Source: Dactylosporangium vinaceum
GTDB lineage: Bacteria > Actinomycetota > Actinomycetes > Mycobacteriales > Micromonosporaceae
Reading direction: 5' to 3'
Assembly (NCBI RefSeq): GCF_019904175.1
Contig: NZ_CP061913.1
Location: 5,828,001-5,892,000, forward strand
Length of the DNA: 64,000 bases
The translations under genes and the position numbers were made by a program. Below the pieces are notes generated by a model. That model saw nothing but the letters and a program-made list of their open reading frames with translations, was not told the DNA's origin and made no database searches. Of the stretch, positions 1 through 8,643 are shown in pieces (positions within the stretch are counted from its first letter, which is position 1; every line of letters starts with the position of its first letter).

Positions 1-1144
1 TGCGCACGCAGAGCCGGCCCTCGACGACCCAGGGGCGGTCGATGATGCGGCCCACGCCCAGGATGGCGACCTGGGGGTGGTTGATGATGGCGGCCGAGCC
101 GTCCACGCGGAAGGCGCCGTAGTTGTTGAGGGTGAACGTGCCCGCCGACTGCTCCTGCGGGGTGGTGCGGCCCTCGCGGGCGGCGGCGGTCAGGCGGCGG
201 ATCTCGGTGTCGAGCTGCGCGGTCGTCATCCGCTCGGCGCCGATGACGGCCGGGACGACCAGGCCGCGCTCGCCCTGGACGGCGATGCCGAGGTTGATGC
301 GGTCGCTGGTGACGATCTCCTGGCGCTCGGTGTCGATCCGCGCGTTGAGGACCGGGTACTGCTGCAGGCCCGCGACCACGAACCGGGCGATGTAGGCCAG
401 CAGGCCGGGGCCCGAGGCGGCGCTCTCGCGGAGGTTCCACAGGGCGGTGGCATCGACGTCGACCCACACCGTGGCCTCGGGGATCTCGGTGCGGCTGCGG
501 GTGAGCGCGGCGCTGACGGCCTTGCGGAAGCCGGTCATGGGCGCGCGGTGCTCGCCGGGTGCGGCCGGTGCCGGGCCGGCGGCCGCGGCGGCGCGCTCCA
601 CGTCCGCGCGGGTGATGACGCCGCCGGGGCCGGTCGCCGCCACCGCGTGGAGGTCCACACCGTGGCTCTTCGCCAGGTTGCGCACCAGGGGAGACATGAC
701 AAGCGGTGCCCGCCCGGCCGGGCGGGCACCGGCGGACGGGGCGGCGGCGCGCGGGCGGCGCTTGCGGCCGGTGGCCGCCGACTCGCTGGTGCCGTAGCCG
801 ATCAGCACGTTGCCGGAGCCGCCGCCGGCCGGCTGCGCCCCTTCCGATGGGGGCTGGGCCACCTGGGCGCCCGCCCGCTCCTCTTCGCGGTATGCGGCGG
901 CGGACGGATGCTCCACGGTGATCAGGGCCTTGCCGACGCCCACGGTCTCGCCCGCCTGCGCGTGCAGGGCCGACACCCGACCGGCATAGGGCGACGGTAC
1001 CTCCACCAGGGCTTTCGCGGTTTCGACCTCGGCGATGCTCTGGTCGACGGCCACCTGGTCGCCCTCGGCCACCAGCCAGCGGACCAGCTCCGCCTCCGTC
1101 AGGCCCTCGCCCAGGTCGGGCAGCAGGAACGTCTGTGCGGTCAT
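1..1144 (-). CDS. bkdH: Branched-chain 2-oxoacid dehydrogenase E2 (dihydrolipoamide acyltransferase), 3' part outside window
   Basis: This is the acyltransferase core of the branched-chain 2-oxoacid dehydrogenase complex, which passes acyl groups from E1 to CoA. The N-terminal lipoyl domain (residues about 1-77) carries the lipoyl lysine K44 in the context VETAKALVEV. A peripheral-subunit-binding domain follows near residues 149-185 (SPLVRNLAKSHGVDL), after a linker rich in Ala, Pro and Arg, and then the start of the catalytic acyltransferase domain. About 381 residues are visible; the C-terminal end with the catalytic His lies beyond position 1. The ATG starts one base after the E1 beta stop, so E1 alpha, E1 beta and E2 form one translationally coupled operon. 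Family assignment is secure. A pyruvate-specific E2 is less likely given the E1 pair and the Lrp neighbour. Confidence 0.93.
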   Translation of the reverse strand, partial: MTAQTFLLPDLGEGLTEAELVRWLVAEGDQVAVDQSIAEVETAKALVEVPSPYAGRVSALHAQAGETVGVGKALITVEHPSAAAYREEERAGAQVAQPPSEGAQPAGGGSGNVLIGYGTSESAATGRKRRPRAAAPSAGARPAGRAPLVMSPLVRNLAKSHGVDLHAVAATGPGGVITRADVERAAAAAGPAPAAPGEHRAPMTGFRKAVSAALTRSRTEIPEATVWVDVDATALWNLRESAASGPGLLAYIARFVVAGLQQYPVLNARIDTERQEIVTSDRINLGIAVQGERGLVVPAVIGAERMTTAQLDTEIRRLTAAAREGRTTPQEQSAGTFTLNNYGAFRVDGSAAIINHPQVAILGVGRIIDRPWVVEGRLCVR

Positions 1145-1145
1145 C

Positions 1146-2132
1146 TCACTGCTCCCACTGCAGGTCGTCGACGGCGTCGAGCACCCGGTCGACGCCCGGG
1201 AGCTGGAAGTGCTCCAGCTTGGGCGGCGGATACGGGATGTCCAGACCCGTCACCCGGCGGACCGGCGCGGCCAGCGAGTGGAAGCACCGCTCGCTCACGC
1301 GGGCGGCGATCTCGGACGCGACGCTGGCGAACCCGGCGGCCTCGGCCACCACGACGGCCCGGCCGGTCGAGCGCACCGCGGCGCACACGGTCTCGTCGTC
1401 GAACGGCACGATCGAGCGCACGTCGACGACCTGGAGACTGCGGCCCTCCTGCGCGGCGGCCTCGGCGGCCTCCAGCGCGACCGGGACCGACGGTCCATAG
1501 GCGATGAGCGTGGCGTCGGTACCGTCGCGGCGGATCACCGCCCGCCCGATCCCGGGGACCGCCGGCGGGAGCTCGACCTCCTCCTTGCTCCAGTACAGCT
1601 TCTTCGGCTCCATGAACACGACCGGGTCGTCGGACGCGATGGCCGCCCGCAGCAGCGCGTAGGCGTCGGCGGGCGTGGCCGGCGTGACGACGTGCAGGCC
1701 CGGCGTGTGGGCGTAGTAGGCCTCCGACGAGTCGCAGTGGTGCTCGACGCCGCCGATGCCGCCGGCGTACGGCACCCGCAGTACCATCGGCACCGGCACT
1801 TTGCCTTTCGTCCGGTTCCGCATCTTGGCGACGTGGCTGACGATCTGCTCGAACGCCGGGTAGGCGAACGCGTCGAACTGCAGCTCGACGACCGGCCGGA
1901 GCCCGTTCATGGCCATGCCGACGGCCATCCCGACAATGCCCGACTCGGCCAGCGGCGTGTCGAAGCAGCGGGTCTCGCCGAAGTCGGCGGTCAGGCCGTC
2001 GGTGATGCGGAAGACGCCGCCGAGCGGCCCGACGTCCTCGCCGAACACCACGACCGTGGGGTCCTCGGCCAGGGCGTCGCGCAGCGCCCGGTTCAGCGCC
2101 TGGGCCATGGAGAGCTTCTCGTGCGTGCTCAT
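1146..2132 (-). CDS. bkdG: Branched-chain 2-oxoacid dehydrogenase E1 beta subunit
   Basis: Beta half of the thiamine-diphosphate-dependent E1 that decarboxylates the keto acids of Val, Leu and Ile and supplies branched starter acyl groups for fatty acids and polyketides. The 328-residue length is typical. The N-terminus begins MSTHEKLSMAQALNRAL and contains VFGEDVGPLGGVFRIT, the usual start of E1 beta transketolase domains. The C-terminal domain has the conserved run VRRVTGLDIPYPPP near residue 300. The ATG overlaps the E1 alpha stop by four bases (ATGA), so the two subunits are probably made in equal amounts. The same frame stays open upstream, but that stretch is a shadow of E1 alpha. Confidence 0.95.
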   Translation of the reverse strand: MSTHEKLSMAQALNRALRDALAEDPTVVVFGEDVGPLGGVFRITDGLTADFGETRCFDTPLAESGIVGMAVGMAMNGLRPVVELQFDAFAYPAFEQIVSHVAKMRNRTKGKVPVPMVLRVPYAGGIGGVEHHCDSSEAYYAHTPGLHVVTPATPADAYALLRAAIASDDPVVFMEPKKLYWSKEEVELPPAVPGIGRAVIRRDGTDATLIAYGPSVPVALEAAEAAAQEGRSLQVVDVRSIVPFDDETVCAAVRSTGRAVVVAEAAGFASVASEIAARVSERCFHSLAAPVRRVTGLDIPYPPPKLEHFQLPGVDRVLDAVDDLQWEQ

Positions 2133-3223
2133 CGGGGCGCACCGTCCCGGGCCAGCTCGTCGGCGATCATCGCGGCCTGCTCCCGCAGCTGGGGCGTGGG
2201 GCCGGCGTAGACGTACGCGAACAGGTCCTGCGGGTCGGGCTCGACGTCGCGGTTGATGCCGGTGCGCAGGTGCTCGGCGACCCGCTGGGCGTCGGCGGCG
2301 AACTCGGCCCGGCGCTCGTCGGACAGGGCGCCACGGTCGCGCAGGTAGGTCTCCAGGCGGGTGATCGGGTCGCGGCCGGCCCACTCGGCGACCTCGGCGT
2401 CGTCGCGGTAGCGCTTCGCGTCGTCGGCGTTGGTGTGCGCCTGCATGCGGTACGTGTGCGCCTCGACGAGCTGCGGGCCGCCGCCGTCGCGGGCCCGGTC
2501 GACGGCGGCGCCGAGCACCGCCAGCAGCGCGGCGACGTCGTTGCCGTCGACCTGCTCGCCCGGCATGCCGTAGCCGACCGCCTTGTGGGCGAGGGTCGGC
2601 GCGGCGCTCTGGCGGGCCAGGGGGACGCTGATGGCGTACTTGTTGTTCTGCACGAAGAACACCACCGGCGCCTGGAACACGGCGGCGAAGTTCAGCGCCT
2701 CGTGGAAGTCGCCCTCGCTGGTGCCGCCGTCGCCGCACATCGCCAGGACCACCGTCGGCTCGTGCTTGAGCCGCGCCGCGACCGCCACCCCCACCGCATG
2801 GGGCAGCTGCGTGGCCAGCGGCGTCGCGTGCGGGGCGACCTTGTACTCGTACGGGTCGTACCCGCAGTGCCAGTCGCCCTTGAGCAGGCTCAGCGCCTCG
2901 ACCGGGTCCACGCCCTTCTCGGCGACGGCGGCGGTGTCGCGGTAGGTCGGAAACAGCCAGTCGTCGGCCGCCAGGACCTGGGCGGCGGCGACCTGGCACG
3001 CCTCCTGGCCGTGCGAGGAGGGGTACACGGCCAGCCGCCCCTGGCGGACCAGCGCGTACGCCTGGTCGTTGAGCCGGCGGGCGACGATCATCGCGCGCAG
3101 GGCTCGCAGCAGCGTGGAGTCGTCCGGGCGCTTCTGGTCCGGATTGTCCACGGCCTGCCCGTTCGCGTCGACGAGGGTGACCGGCTCGGCGGACGGCAGC
3201 AGGTGACTGGGGTCACGTGTCAT
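2129..3223 (-). CDS. bkdF: Branched-chain 2-oxoacid dehydrogenase E1 alpha subunit
   Basis: Alpha half of the E1 component, which binds thiamine diphosphate. It contains YPSSHGQEACQVA, a fold motif of E1 alpha proteins, and the cofactor-binding run GDGGTSEGDFHEALNFAA followed by QNNKYAISVP. The start chosen is the ATG at 3223 (MTRDPSHLLP), giving 364 residues. An in-frame start at 3259 would add 12 residues with no family resemblance. It is the first gene of a leftward operon with E1 beta and E2, and it is divergent from an Lrp-type regulator 131 bp away, the arrangement seen around bkd operons in other bacteria. Confidence 0.94.
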   Translation of the reverse strand: MTRDPSHLLPSAEPVTLVDANGQAVDNPDQKRPDDSTLLRALRAMIVARRLNDQAYALVRQGRLAVYPSSHGQEACQVAAAQVLAADDWLFPTYRDTAAVAEKGVDPVEALSLLKGDWHCGYDPYEYKVAPHATPLATQLPHAVGVAVAARLKHEPTVVLAMCGDGGTSEGDFHEALNFAAVFQAPVVFFVQNNKYAISVPLARQSAAPTLAHKAVGYGMPGEQVDGNDVAALLAVLGAAVDRARDGGGPQLVEAHTYRMQAHTNADDAKRYRDDAEVAEWAGRDPITRLETYLRDRGALSDERRAEFAADAQRVAEHLRTGINRDVEPDPQDLFAYVYAGPTPQLREQAAMIADELARDGAPR

Positions 3224-3354
3224 GCGGTAATCGTCGGCGCTGCGCCATTCGTGTTCCACATTGCGGGAAAATCCGAGAAGATGGTGTCGCGGATCCGGGT
3301 CCGGCGGGCCGAACGTCCAGGCTCGCGGGCGGTTGTGCGAAAGGCGGTGGACAG

Positions 3355-3822
3355 GTGGCCGTGTCGCTCGACGACATCGACAGGCGGATTCTCGCCGCGC
3401 TGTCGCAGGACGGCCGCATGTCGATGCGCACCCTGGCCGAGCGGCTGCACATCTCGCGCGCCAATGCGTACGCGCGGGTGCAGCGCCTGCGGGAGACGAA
3501 CGTCATCCGGGGTTTCCGGGCCGACGTCGACCACGTGGCCGCCGGGATGGGCACCTCCGCGTACGTCACGGTCACGCTGCGCCAGGCCGAGTGGCGCACC
3601 GTGGCGCCGCAGCTGCGGGCCCTGCCGGGCGTGGTGCACATCGCCCTGGTCGGCGGGGACTTCGACGCGATACTGCTGGTGCGGGCGCGGGACAACGAGC
3701 ATCTGCGGCGGCTGGTGCTCGACGTGATCCAGGGCATGCCGGGGGTGGTCAGCACCCGGACGCTGCTGGTCTTCGAGGAGACCGAGCCGTCGTCCTACGC
3801 CTCGATGTGGGACGCCGACTGA
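3355..3822 (+). CDS. bkdR: Lrp/AsnC-family transcriptional regulator, probable bkd operon regulator
   Basis: A 155-residue DNA-binding regulator of the feast/famine (Lrp) family. The N-terminal winged helix begins VSLDDIDRRILAALSQDGRM and the recognition helix reads HISRANAYARVQRLRE. The C-terminal half (about residues 65-150) is the RAM effector-binding domain, with GDFDAILLVRARD. The start chosen is GTG 3355, preceded by a G-rich AAAGGCGGTGG ribosome site. The frame is open upstream to 3217, but that part overlaps the E1 alpha start and has no Lrp homology. Divergence from the bkd genes suggests it senses branched-chain amino acids and controls that operon. The effector is inferred from position only. 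Confidence 0.9.
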   Translation: MAVSLDDIDRRILAALSQDGRMSMRTLAERLHISRANAYARVQRLRETNVIRGFRADVDHVAAGMGTSAYVTVTLRQAEWRTVAPQLRALPGVVHIALVGGDFDAILLVRARDNEHLRRLVLDVIQGMPGVVSTRTLLVFEETEPSSYASMWDAD

Positions 3823-3832
3823 GCTCGGGGGA

Positions 3833-5020
3833 TCAGGTTTCCGCGGTCCGGAGCCGGCCGCGGCGCTGGCGGTGGATGCCGGCCAGGACGGTGGCGACCA
3901 CGACGGCACCGGTCAGGCCGATGGCGGCCGGGGCGGGCAGGGCGTCGGTGGTGCCGTCGACGATGCCGATGGCGGCGACGACCGGCAGGGCGGCGGCGGG
4001 CCAGGGCCAGGCGGCGCGCAGGGTGCCGGCGGTGCCGGCCACGACGGCCGCGGTGCCGGCCAGGAACAGACCCACGCCGCCGTGCAGCGCCCAGGGCGCG
4101 CCGTCGCCGGGGTGGACGATGTACTCCTCGACGCCCACCGCGAAGACCGCCAGGCCGAGGGTCAGGGGCAGGTGGCCGTAGATGTAGGCGTCGGGCACCC
4201 AGCTCTCCTGGTCGTCGCCGTCGGTCTCCAGGCGGCGTTTGCCGGCGGCGCCGCCCAGGTCGAAGTAGTTCCACCAGGCGGCGGCCACGGCGAGGAAGGC
4301 GATGGCGGCCGGGGCCACCGCGTCGGCGCGCCAGTCCGTCTCGTGGACGCCGGAGGCGATCGACATGATGGACTCGCCGAGCACCAGCATGACGAACAGG
4401 CCGAAGCGCTCCGGCAGGTGCTCGACGTGGAGGGGGACGCCGCCGCCGAAGCGGGTGGCCACGAGCGGTGCGGCCGCCTCGGCCAGGATGCCGGCCGCCC
4501 ACAGCGCGTAGCGGGCCGGGCCGTCCACCGCGACGGAGGCCGCCCACAGCACCGCGCCCGCGGCGACGCCGGCCAGGTAGATGCGGATCGTCGCGCGGGC
4601 GTCGCGGACGTGGCGGTAGGCCCGAGCGTAGAGGGCCAGCAGCAGCACGCGGGTGCCCAGGTAGCACAGCGCGAACGTGACGGCCTTGCCGCCGACCGCG
4701 TCGCGGGCGCTGGCCGCCATGCCGACCACCGCGGCCGCGGTGCCGAGCTTGGCCAGGCGGTAGACGACGTCGTTGGTGTCGAAGCGGTTGGCGTAGAGCG
4801 TCGTGGTGACCCAGGACCACCAGGTCACGGTGAACAGGCCGGCGAACGCCGCCGCCCCGGGCCAGGTCAGGTCCTCGGCCAGGGCGGTCGCGAGCTCGGC
4901 GACCACGAGCAGGTACGCCAGGTCGAAGAACAGCTCGAGCCGCGACGCCGACCGTTCCCCTTCGACACGCAGCTCCGGGGGCCGCACCAGCGGCGCCGGG
5001 CGTTCACGTTCATCGGCCAT
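3833..5020 (-). CDS. LtrA-family (low temperature requirement) multi-pass membrane protein
   Basis: An integral membrane protein of about 395 residues and roughly ten to twelve predicted helices. The LtrA-family signature is visible at the N-terminus: SASRLELFFDLAYLLVVAELATAL, with FFDL being the hallmark, then FTVTWWSWVTTTLYANRFDTND. A second family motif near the middle reads VEHLPERFGLFVMLVLGESIM. The start is taken at ATG 5020 (MADERERP). The frame is open to 5104, but that stretch overlaps the leader of the next gene and looks non-homologous. LtrA was named from Listeria cold-growth mutants and its activity is unknown. The gene ends 11 bp from the 3' end of the Lrp regulator, with which it converges. 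Confidence 0.85.
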   Translation of the reverse strand: MADERERPAPLVRPPELRVEGERSASRLELFFDLAYLLVVAELATALAEDLTWPGAAAFAGLFTVTWWSWVTTTLYANRFDTNDVVYRLAKLGTAAAVVGMAASARDAVGGKAVTFALCYLGTRVLLLALYARAYRHVRDARATIRIYLAGVAAGAVLWAASVAVDGPARYALWAAGILAEAAAPLVATRFGGGVPLHVEHLPERFGLFVMLVLGESIMSIASGVHETDWRADAVAPAAIAFLAVAAAWWNYFDLGGAAGKRRLETDGDDQESWVPDAYIYGHLPLTLGLAVFAVGVEEYIVHPGDGAPWALHGGVGLFLAGTAAVVAGTAGTLRAAWPWPAAALPVVAAIGIVDGTTDALPAPAAIGLTGAVVVATVLAGIHRQRRGRLRTAET

Positions 5021-5133
5021 CCCCAACGGATGCCCCGCGGCGCGCCGTTCCATGCTCCCGGCGCGCCGCGGGCGGCCGGGTGCGGTTCGGTTGCGGGTCT
5101 GCACCGCCGCGTTCCGAAGACGATGACCAGGGC

Positions 5134-7047
5134 ATGAGGGTACTGCGGCGGCTTGCGCGGCTCCTGCCGAGCGGGCGGCCGCTCCCGGAGCGGGAGTGGA
5201 GCGTCAGGCACCGGGCGATCCTGTGGATCCTGGCGGCGCACATCGCCGGCCTGTTCGTGTTCGCCCTGCTGCGGCACCGGCCCGCCGGTGCGGCCGTGCT
5301 CATCGTGATCCCGCTGCTCGTGGCGCTGGCCGCGGCGGCGCAGCCGGTCTTCTCCCACAACGTGCGGGCCGCGGCGGCGACGCTCGGGCTGATGGGGACG
5401 TCGGCCGTGCTGGTCCAGCTCGGCGACGGCATGATCGAGATGCACTTCCACTTCTTCGTCATGCTCGTCGTCATCACGTTCTACCAGGAGTGGCGGGCGT
5501 TCCTCATCGCCGCCGGGTTCGTGCTCGTCGAGCACGCGGTCGTCGGCGTGCTGTGGCCGCAGACCGTCTACAGCCACGCCGACGCCTGGCACCATCCGGT
5601 GCGGTGGGCGCTCATCCACGCCGCGTTCATCACCGGCGCCGGGGCCGCGGCCGTCGTGAACTGGAGCTTCGCGGACCGGGCGCAGGACGCCGAGCGGCGC
5701 ATCGCGGCCCGGCTCGCGTACGAGGCCGGTCACGACCCGCTGACCGGGGCCCTCAACCGGCGCGAGTTCGACAGGCGGCTGGCGGCGGCCGGTGCGGGCA
5801 CCCACGCGCTCATCGGCCTCGATCTGGACCGCTTCAAGATCGTGAACGACAGCTGCGGGCACGCGGCCGGTGACACGCTGCTGTGCCAGGTCACCGACCT
5901 CATGCGCGAGCAGCTGGACGCCGGGGACGTGCTGGCCCGGGTCGGCGGCGACGAGTTCGTGATCCTGCTGCCGGGCCGCACGGTCGAGCAGGGCAGCGCC
6001 GTCGCCGAGCGGATCCGCAAGGCGGTGGCCGGGTACCGCTTCGCGTACCAGGGCCGGGTCTTCTCCGTCGGGGTCAGCGCGGGTGTCGCCGCCTTCACCG
6101 ACGGTGACGACCCGCAGGACGCCATGCGCGCCGCCGACGCCGCCTGCTACGCGGCCAAGCACCACGGGCGCAACCGCGTGCACGTGGTGGCATCCGGCGA
6201 CGACCAGGTCGAGTGGCAGCGCGACCAGGCGCACTGGGCCGAGCGCCTCATGAACGCCATCAACCGCGACGACCTGGTGCTGTACTACCAGCCGATCGTG
6301 CCGGTGCGCGGAGCCGAGGCCGGCGCCGGAGCGTTCGGCGAGCTGCTCATCCGGCTGCGCGGCGAGGACGGCGGGCTCATCGGGCCGGGCGTGTTCCTGC
6401 CGGCGGCGGAGCGGTACAACCTCATGACCTCGATCGACCGCTGGGTCATCGGCGCGACGTTCGCCCGGCTGGCCACCCGCTACCGCGCCGGCGCGGCGGC
6501 GGGCGTCTCGGTCGGCGCGGAGCACTTCTCGATCAACCTCTCCGGCGCGTCCCTCGGCGACCCGCGGCTGCTCGACTACATCCGCGACCAGCTGGCCCAG
6601 CACCACATCCCGCCGCACGTCATCTGCTTCGAGGTCACCGAGACCGTGGCGGTCGGCGACGTCGGCCGCGCGGTCGCCTTCATCGCCGAACTGCGCGAGC
6701 TCGGGTGCCGCTTCGCGCTCGACGACTTCGGCAGCGGGCTGTCGGGGTTCACCTACCTCAAGCAGTTCCCTGTCGACTTCGTGAAGATCGACGGCACATT
6801 CGTGCGCGGGATCGTGGAGGACCGCGTCGACCGGGCCATGGTCGAGGCCGTCAACCGGATCAGCCACGAGATGGGCCTGCGGACCATCGCCGAGTTCGTC
6901 GAGGACACCGTCGTGCTGGACGCGCTGCGCACCATCGGGGTCGACTACGCGCAAGGGTACGGCACCGGCATCCCGGTCCCGTTCGACGAGTGGCTCGCCG
7001 TCCCCGCCGTGGGCCGGCACGCCGCCCGGACGGTGGCGCCGGTGTGA
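5134..7047 (+). CDS. Membrane-anchored GGDEF/EAL cyclic-di-GMP signalling protein
   Basis: A 637-residue protein that probably makes or breaks cyclic di-GMP. Residues about 25-190 form a membrane sensor of roughly six helices with the motif EMHFHFF and YQEWRAFLIAA, a region seen in many membrane sensor proteins. The diguanylate cyclase domain follows with an intact GGDEF at residues 271-275 and DPLTGALNRREF at its start. The C-terminal phosphodiesterase domain has ELL (E403-L405) in place of EAL, but keeps the DDFG motif (D530-D531) and the metal-site run FEVTET. The first Glu is retained, so phosphodiesterase activity is possible. The start is ATG 5134. It is divergent from the ltrA-like gene. 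Confidence 0.9.
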   Translation: MRVLRRLARLLPSGRPLPEREWSVRHRAILWILAAHIAGLFVFALLRHRPAGAAVLIVIPLLVALAAAAQPVFSHNVRAAAATLGLMGTSAVLVQLGDGMIEMHFHFFVMLVVITFYQEWRAFLIAAGFVLVEHAVVGVLWPQTVYSHADAWHHPVRWALIHAAFITGAGAAAVVNWSFADRAQDAERRIAARLAYEAGHDPLTGALNRREFDRRLAAAGAGTHALIGLDLDRFKIVNDSCGHAAGDTLLCQVTDLMREQLDAGDVLARVGGDEFVILLPGRTVEQGSAVAERIRKAVAGYRFAYQGRVFSVGVSAGVAAFTDGDDPQDAMRAADAACYAAKHHGRNRVHVVASGDDQVEWQRDQAHWAERLMNAINRDDLVLYYQPIVPVRGAEAGAGAFGELLIRLRGEDGGLIGPGVFLPAAERYNLMTSIDRWVIGATFARLATRYRAGAAAGVSVGAEHFSINLSGASLGDPRLLDYIRDQLAQHHIPPHVICFEVTETVAVGDVGRAVAFIAELRELGCRFALDDFGSGLSGFTYLKQFPVDFVKIDGTFVRGIVEDRVDRAMVEAVNRISHEMGLRTIAEFVEDTVVLDALRTIGVDYAQGYGTGIPVPFDEWLAVPAVGRHAARTVAPV

Positions 7048-7062
7048 CGACGCCGCCGGGGA

Positions 7063-8448
7063 TCAGCTGTCGAAGCCGAAGCCGATGCGGTCCATGGCGC
7101 GCAGCCAGAGGTTGCGGTGCCCGCCGTTGGCGTCGGCGCTGATCATGGCCTGCCGGGTGAGCTGGACACCGGCCCAGCGAACCGGCTCGGGCGGGAAGGG
7201 CAGCGGGTGCTCGCGGACCATCCGCGTGCGGGTCCGGGCGGTTTCGGTGCCGGCCAGCAGGTCGAGCATCACCTCGGCGCCGAAGCGGGTCGCGCCGACG
7301 CCCAGGCCCGTGAAGCCGGCCGCGTACGCGACCCGGCCGCGGTGGGCGGTGCCGAAGAACGCTGAGAAGCGCGTGCAGGTGTCGATGGCGCCGCCCCAGG
7401 CGTGGGTGAAGCGCAGGCCGTCCAGCTGCGGGAACGTCGTGAAGAAGTGCTGGGCCAGGCGCTTGTACGTCTCCTGGCGGTGCTCGTAGGACGGGCGCAG
7501 CCGGCCGCCGAAGTGGTACACCGCGTCGTAGCCGCCCCACAGGATGCGGTTGTCGCGGGTCTGGCGGAAGTAGTGGAACTGGTTGCCGCAGTCGGACAGG
7601 CCCTGCCGCCGCTGCCAGCCGATCGAGGCCCGCTGCTCTTCGGTGAGCGGCTCGGTGACGAGCGCGTAGTCGTACACCGGCACCACATACGGGCGGGTGC
7701 GGCGCAGCAGCGACGGGAAGACGTTTGTGCCCAGGGCCACCTTCGCGGCCCGGAGCCGGCCCTCGGCGGTGTGCAGCGCGATCCCGGCGCCGCTGCGGGC
7801 CAGGCGGGTGACCCGGCTGGCCTCGAACACGCGGACACCGAGGCGCTCGGCCGCCGCCGCGAGACCCCAGGCCAGGCGGGCCGGGTGCAGCAGGGCGGTA
7901 CCGTCGCGGTCCCAGAGACCGGCCAGGAAGGCCGGCGAGTCGATCTCGTCGCGCAGGGCTCCCGCGTCGAGGAAGTCGACGTCGGCGCCGAGCCCGCGGG
8001 CCGCGGCCGCGTGTCTGCGCAGGAGCTCCACGTGGTGGGGCGCGGTGGCGACGTCGAGGCCGCCGGTGCGTTCGAAGTGACAGTCGATGTCGTACCGCGA
8101 GAGCGTCGCCTCGATCGCCGCGAGGTTCTCGGCGCCCAGGCGCTCCAGCTCGCCGAGCTCGTCCGGCCAGCGGCGCAGCCCGTTGCCCAGGCCGTGGGTC
8201 AGGCTGGCCGAGCAGAACCCGCCGTTGCGGCCGGAGGCGGCGTGCCCGATCCGGTCGCCTTCGACGAGGACGACGTCCAGGCCCGGACTGCGCTCCTTGG
8301 CGATCAGCGCGGTCCAGAGCCCGCTGTAGCCGCCGCCGACCACGGCCAGGTCGCACGAGAGCTCGCCGGTCAGCGGCGCGCGGGTGGCGGGCCGATCGGG
8401 GTCGTCGAGCCAGTAGGGGGTCATAGCCACATCGTTGAGCGCGAGCAT
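7063..8448 (-). CDS. FAD-dependent amine/amino-acid oxidoreductase (DAO family)
   Basis: A 461-residue flavoprotein of the glycine/D-amino-acid oxidase group, closest in layout to gamma-glutamylputrescine oxidase-like enzymes. The Rossmann motif VVGGGYSGLWTALIAKE sits at about residue 36, and the FAD-contact run GHAASGRNGGFC follows near residue 68. The C-terminal half contains WGGAIDTCTRFSAFFG and GFTGLGVGATRFGAE, which close the FAD site. The likely start is ATG 8448; a second ATG (MTPYWLDD) lies 24 bp downstream. A promoter-like pair upstream would place the transcript start on or next to ATG 8448. The TetR gene is divergent, and a strong inverted repeat lies between them. The amine substrate cannot be read from sequence. 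Confidence 0.86.
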   Translation of the reverse strand: MLALNDVAMTPYWLDDPDRPATRAPLTGELSCDLAVVGGGYSGLWTALIAKERSPGLDVVLVEGDRIGHAASGRNGGFCSASLTHGLGNGLRRWPDELGELERLGAENLAAIEATLSRYDIDCHFERTGGLDVATAPHHVELLRRHAAAARGLGADVDFLDAGALRDEIDSPAFLAGLWDRDGTALLHPARLAWGLAAAAERLGVRVFEASRVTRLARSGAGIALHTAEGRLRAAKVALGTNVFPSLLRRTRPYVVPVYDYALVTEPLTEEQRASIGWQRRQGLSDCGNQFHYFRQTRDNRILWGGYDAVYHFGGRLRPSYEHRQETYKRLAQHFFTTFPQLDGLRFTHAWGGAIDTCTRFSAFFGTAHRGRVAYAAGFTGLGVGATRFGAEVMLDLLAGTETARTRTRMVREHPLPFPPEPVRWAGVQLTRQAMISADANGGHRNLWLRAMDRIGFGFDS

Positions 8449-8454
8449 GCACCC

Positions 8455-8496
8455 ATCATCACCGTTGTCAACGCTGTCGTCAACACCGTTGACAAC
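8455..8496. promoter_or_regulatory. Operator-promoter region between oxidoreductase and TetR genes
   Basis: A perfect 9-bp inverted repeat, GTTGTCAAC at 8464-8472 and GTTGACAAC at 8488-8496, is separated by 15 bp, with a third related half (GTCGTCAAC) in the spacer. Reading leftwards, TTGACG (8483-8478) and GATGAT (8460-8455) are spaced by 17 bp, a plausible -35/-10 pair for the oxidoreductase, and the inverted repeat overlaps it. This is where the divergent TetR protein would be expected to bind. The repeat is seen directly; the promoter and binding are inferred. Confidence 0.7.
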
Positions 8497-8643
8497 ACCG
8501 CTGAACGTGACGCGGGCGACGTGACGGCTGCGACCACCCGGCCGGCCGCGGTGCGGCGGCGCATCGACCGCGCCCTGTGCACAGGGCCGAAGGAAACGGT
8601 CCTACCATGGAAGGCGACCCGCTGGACCGGACAGGAGCACTGA

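Noticed and set aside
3240-3270. TTCC-N8-GGAA dyad between bkd genes and the Lrp gene
   Set aside because: Arms are only four bases and such dyads are common; not enough to call an operator.
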